From: Ailanthus altissimus
Lineage: Eukaryota > Streptophyta > Magnoliopsida > Sapindales > Simaroubaceae
DNA length: 64,000 nt
Assembly: GCA_946807835.1 (NCBI GenBank)
Contig: OX327699.1
Coordinates: 21,130,014-21,194,013 of the forward strand
Reading direction: 5' to 3'
Part shown: piece by piece, positions 60,753-64,000 of the stretch
Layout: the number at the start of each line of letters is the position of its first letter
How positions within the stretch are numbered: the stretch's first letter is position 1
Translations under genes and position numbers: made by a program
Notes under the pieces: generated by a model
Database searches by the model: none
The model's input: only the letters and a program-made list of their open reading frames with translations
Told to the model about the DNA's origin: nothing

Positions 60753-61643
60753 ATGCCAAACATAAGGTACTGGTTAGCGGAGCATCCGACGATCGTGAAC
60801 TTCAGGTGGGACCATGCCCAATCATGGGGCTCCACGTGGTCGTTCCTCTTTACAGCCATATCAACCTACGTATTCGCCGCCACTTTCCTCCACCTCCTCC
60901 TCTCCCTTTGCCTCCACCGTAGCCGACGGATCCCGCTCGGCCCAATCCCAGCCGTCCACAGCCTTGCCATCAGCTTAATCTCCGCCGTTATTTTCGTTGG
61001 CATCCTCCTCTCAACTGCCGCCGAGATTCGCGACACGCGCTGGTTCTTGCGACGATCCAAGACGACCACGTTCCAGTGGCTCTTCTGTTTCCCTCTCGGC
61101 ACGCGACCTTCCGGGCGCGTCTTTTTCTGGTCCTACATCTTCTATCTCTCTCGCTTTATCCATCTCCTACGCACCTTCTTTTCAATCCTTAAACACCGTA
61201 AGTTAACGTTCTTTCAACTATTTAACCAGTCCATGCTCATTTGCATGTCGTTTCTTTGGCTGGAGTTTTCGCAATCTTTTCAAGTCTTGGCCATACTCTT
61301 AACGACGTTACTTTACTCCGTTGTTTACGGCTACCGTTTCTGGACGGCGATTGGGTTGCCGAGCGCCTGCTGTCCGTTTGTGGTGAATTGCCAAGTTGTG
61401 TTATTGGGTTGCAACTTGATTTGCCATTTTGGCGTGCTTTTGTTGCACATTTTGAAAGGTGGGTGCAATGGGATTGGTGCTTGGATTTTCAATTCTGTGC
61501 TCAATTCCGTGATATTGCTGCTGTTCATGAACTTTTACGTGAAGAAGCATTTGAAGAGGAGACAAATTTGTAAATCGAGTAAAGATGAAGGGTCTTCAAT
61601 AAATTTGTGCTTGGTTGAAGACGTTAAAAAGAAGGATGGTTGA
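60753..61643 (+). CDS. ELO-family membrane protein (plant HOS3-like), histidine box absent
   Basis: A 296-residue intronless multispan protein of the fatty-acid elongase (ELO) fold, an ER family that condenses malonyl-CoA with long acyl-CoA. Recognisable parts are YLSRFIHLLRTFF, then LTFFQLFNQS (151-160), SFLWLEFSQS, YSVVYGYRFW and GGCNGIGAW. In catalytic ELO enzymes the segment at 155-159 is HxxHH; here all three positions are changed (Gln155, Asn158, Gln159). As I recall, Arabidopsis At4g36830 (HOS3-1) and At1g75000 also lack it, so the change is a subfamily trait, not a local mutation. The C-terminus is basic, with KKHLKRR and a final KKKDG that may act as an ER-retrieval-like tail. The upstream TTG frame is not a start. 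Confidence 0.9.
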   Translation: MPNIRYWLAEHPTIVNFRWDHAQSWGSTWSFLFTAISTYVFAATFLHLLLSLCLHRSRRIPLGPIPAVHSLAISLISAVIFVGILLSTAAEIRDTRWFLRRSKTTTFQWLFCFPLGTRPSGRVFFWSYIFYLSRFIHLLRTFFSILKHRKLTFFQLFNQSMLICMSFLWLEFSQSFQVLAILLTTLLYSVVYGYRFWTAIGLPSACCPFVVNCQVVLLGCNLICHFGVLLLHILKGGCNGIGAWIFNSVLNSVILLLFMNFYVKKHLKRRQICKSSKDEGSSINLCLVEDVKKKDG

Positions 61644-62059
61644 GCTATTGCCTTTAGTTTTTCTATTTTCAAAATAATAATAATAATAATAATAATAATT
61701 GTGGGCTCTTTGTCTTTGGTGTTGTTATTTCGTTTGCTGGCCTAAGCAATGAAATAAAATGCCACTGCTTTTAAGATGTAAAGTATATATCAAAATCACA
61801 GAGTCGAGAATTTGATCATGTATCATTTCTTTTTTCCCCCCATTTTTCAGTTGTTGTAGTTGGAATTAGGGTTTAAGCAACATCAGCAATTTGGCTGGGT
61901 CATATGATTGAAAAGTAGTTGTGATACATGTTTTTTTCTGTCTCTCTGTGCCCTTTTAATTATTAATTTTGTACTCTCCTTGTTTTTTTTCTCCCTTTTG
62001 TACTCAAAATAAACTTACATGGCTGATGGCTTTCACAAATATATAAATATTCGATTGAA

Positions 62060-62100
<41 letters not shown>

Positions 62101-64000
62101 GTAGCGATCCTTCAATTCTACGGAAAGTTTGGTGTTCTTTTGTGGGCTGTCACGGAAACTTCTAACGGAACTTCTTCTGATCTCGAAAAGTTAACATGTC
62201 AACGTTCAACTAGCACACGAAATATTTAATTTTTCCGAATGTCATGTCTAATTTAATTTTTTAATGCTAGTCTTCATCTAGAAACAAAGTGAAAGATATT
62301 TAATATTAAATTGAAGCAAAACTTCTCGTAGATCCTACGTAACATGTGAATTAACAAAAGTATTCCTATTTGCAATGCATGGGCATCTATTAGATCTGTA
62401 TATTCTGACCAAAATGAGAGCATAGCAGAGCCTCATGGTTATTTAATTTTCACACGTTACATGCTATTCGCCCATTTGTTAAACTTTGGTTAAAATAATG
62501 TGAAAGAAATTTGAATAGGATTTCAAATACGACGAAGCCAATGTGAACGAAGATAAGTGAAATAACAAGTTTTAGATAATTTTAAAAAGGCTTTAGTAAA
62601 ATACTAAAGAAATGATGTAACATATCATCTTTATTTACAACAGCTTCTCCTCTAAATTAGCTAAAATATGAAAACGAAATCATACCGTAAAAAAGAAAAT
62701 AAAATCCTAACTAACATACTAATTATGAAGAAGCCTAATATAGGCAAATCACATAAGACATTCCAAAATAATATAACTCTTATTTTGTTGCACATCGAAG
62801 TTTATAATAAATATATAACTTAATACTGCTATATTTATTTTTTTAAGATTAATAATTTTAACCGTCATATTAGTTTAGAAGTGTGACTATTAATATATAT
62901 TATGCCCTCGACTAAAGCCATATTAGATGTCCAACATTTTACAAGCTACTGCAATTAATAATTCCGTTAGAGAATAAATTATATTTGGTTGGACTTGGAT
63001 TACAGGTGAGCATCTCTGGTTTGGTTCAGTTTTTAGATGAATTGAAAATTAAATCAGGTTAGTTAGTTTTTGAAAAATAAAACTGAAAATTGAATCAATT
63101 GAAGGGGAATTGAATCGATCTGATTCAATTTTTAATTCGACTTGGTTCGATTTTTAATTTTATTCTATTCTTAAGGTGCAACATCTATTATTTTTATTTT
63201 TTTTGAAAAAAAATTGCTTCATAATTCTGAAACTAAAAACTAAATTGAAATTTTGATTTTTTTAAATATAAAATAAAAATTTAAATCGCCTAAAATAAAA
63301 CTGAAGCAAACAAACCGATTCAATTCAGTTCGCCTGATCCGGATTGATTTTTTTTTATTTTCTATCCATCCCTAACTTCCACCATATTTCTTATATTTTC
63401 ATGTTTTATTTCTCTTTAAAAAATCCAAACCAAAAATATGGAAAGCATTAATAAAGAATCCGGTAGACAGTGGTTATGAGATGTTAAATTAGAAGCCCAT
63501 ATGTTAGGAATCAGTGGGCCCAATTATTGTAATGACGAGCAGAATCGGGTAGCTTCCTACCACCCGATCCCCGCAACCCCCCAAAAAATATCCCCGTACT
63601 TCATTTCAACCAATCATGTTTCGTGCCTAGAAAAATTCCAATTGTCCAGCTTCACTCAATAAAATCGACTGCATTTGATAATATCCTCGCGAATCGAGAT
63701 GGAGATACTCACCACCGAACCTTCGATACGGAGTTTTCCTGTTTTATTGATCATAACAAGAAGACTTTAACCTCTATACAGGGACAGAGAGAAACACAAA
63801 ACAAACACGGTTTACAGTACTGATATTTAAGCAGCCCAAAATATCCGTTCCTCCCTTTACTCGCCAATTCGTGTCTTTTATGGACGAGGTACGGGAAAAT
63901 CTTTCTTTATATTCATGTCATTACTCATTTTTCTGTTTTAATTTTCACTACTAATTATCTTATGGCGACGGTTGTTTGCTTGTTTTTCTTGACTCAACGT
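61644..64000. other. ELO 3' region and right-hand spacer
   Basis: An AAT array at 61673-61700 lies just after the stop, and a TA run of about 35 bp at 62060-62094 has ATTGAAT/ATTCAAT arms that could form a cruciform. AT-rich repeat-like text at 63000-63360 (GGTTTGGTTCAGTTTTTAGA and partners) looks like a decayed transposon. GC rises after 63540, where a leader of a next plus-strand gene may begin; ATGGACGAG then GTACGG near 63879 could be a short first coding exon. Confidence 0.45.

Noticed and set aside
60866..61573. Other-frame ORFs within the ELO-like gene
   Set aside because: Shadows of the 296-residue frame, which has clear family motifs and membrane segments.

Overview
This is nuclear DNA from a flowering plant. 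The genes have many introns with GT/AG borders, the spacers are very AT-rich and full of transposon relics, and every recognisable protein belongs to a plant family. The gene content fits a rosid eudicot; Citrus or a relative is my guess, which the sequence alone cannot prove. I see no bacterial or viral gene, CRISPR array, rRNA or genuine tRNA gene.

Nine intact genes are supported, and splice models were checked by reading frame. From left to right they are: a MATE/DETOXIFICATION transporter (minus, 9 exons, 2923-5990); an F-box/LRR/FBD protein (minus, 3 coding exons, 11348-12873); an inositol polyphosphate 5-phosphatase like Arabidopsis 5PTase11 (plus, 8 exons, 20401-22848); a DA1-family ubiquitin-activated peptidase (plus, 11 coding exons, 25273-30188); a CML41-like calcium sensor (minus, 30690-31253); a 948-residue P-class PPR protein (plus, 32182-35028); a GATL1/PARVUS-type GT8 glycosyltransferase (minus, 43270-44382); a membrane-anchored RMA/RNF5-type RING E3 ligase (minus, 49919-50608); and a plant ELO-like protein lacking the catalytic histidine box (plus, 60753-61643).

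At about 53550-57920 lies a degenerate second copy of the GATL1 3' end joined directly to the RING gene. The intervening 5.7 kb is missing and a 1.5 kb repeat-like insertion sits in the RING 5' region. It holds two pseudogenes.

The spacers hold two foldback elements with long inverted arms (about 7842-8903 and 18090-19315), a short SINE with its target-site duplication (14529-14651), a 173-bp tandem duplication (790-1135), and a two-copy LTR-like repeat on the minus strand (37472-40190) containing a minisatellite and repeated primer-binding-site-like motifs. Several TA microsatellites and three weak gene-like relics are also present (about 36.3, 48.2 and 58.4 kb).

The genes are not an operon. 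What links them is ancestry: DA1, PPR, GATL1 and RING stand in the same order as I remember for At1g19270-At1g19310, and the other neighbours match further Arabidopsis pairs. I found no convincing new biological system; the most unusual items are the duplication scar, the foldback elements and the histidine-box-less ELO protein.
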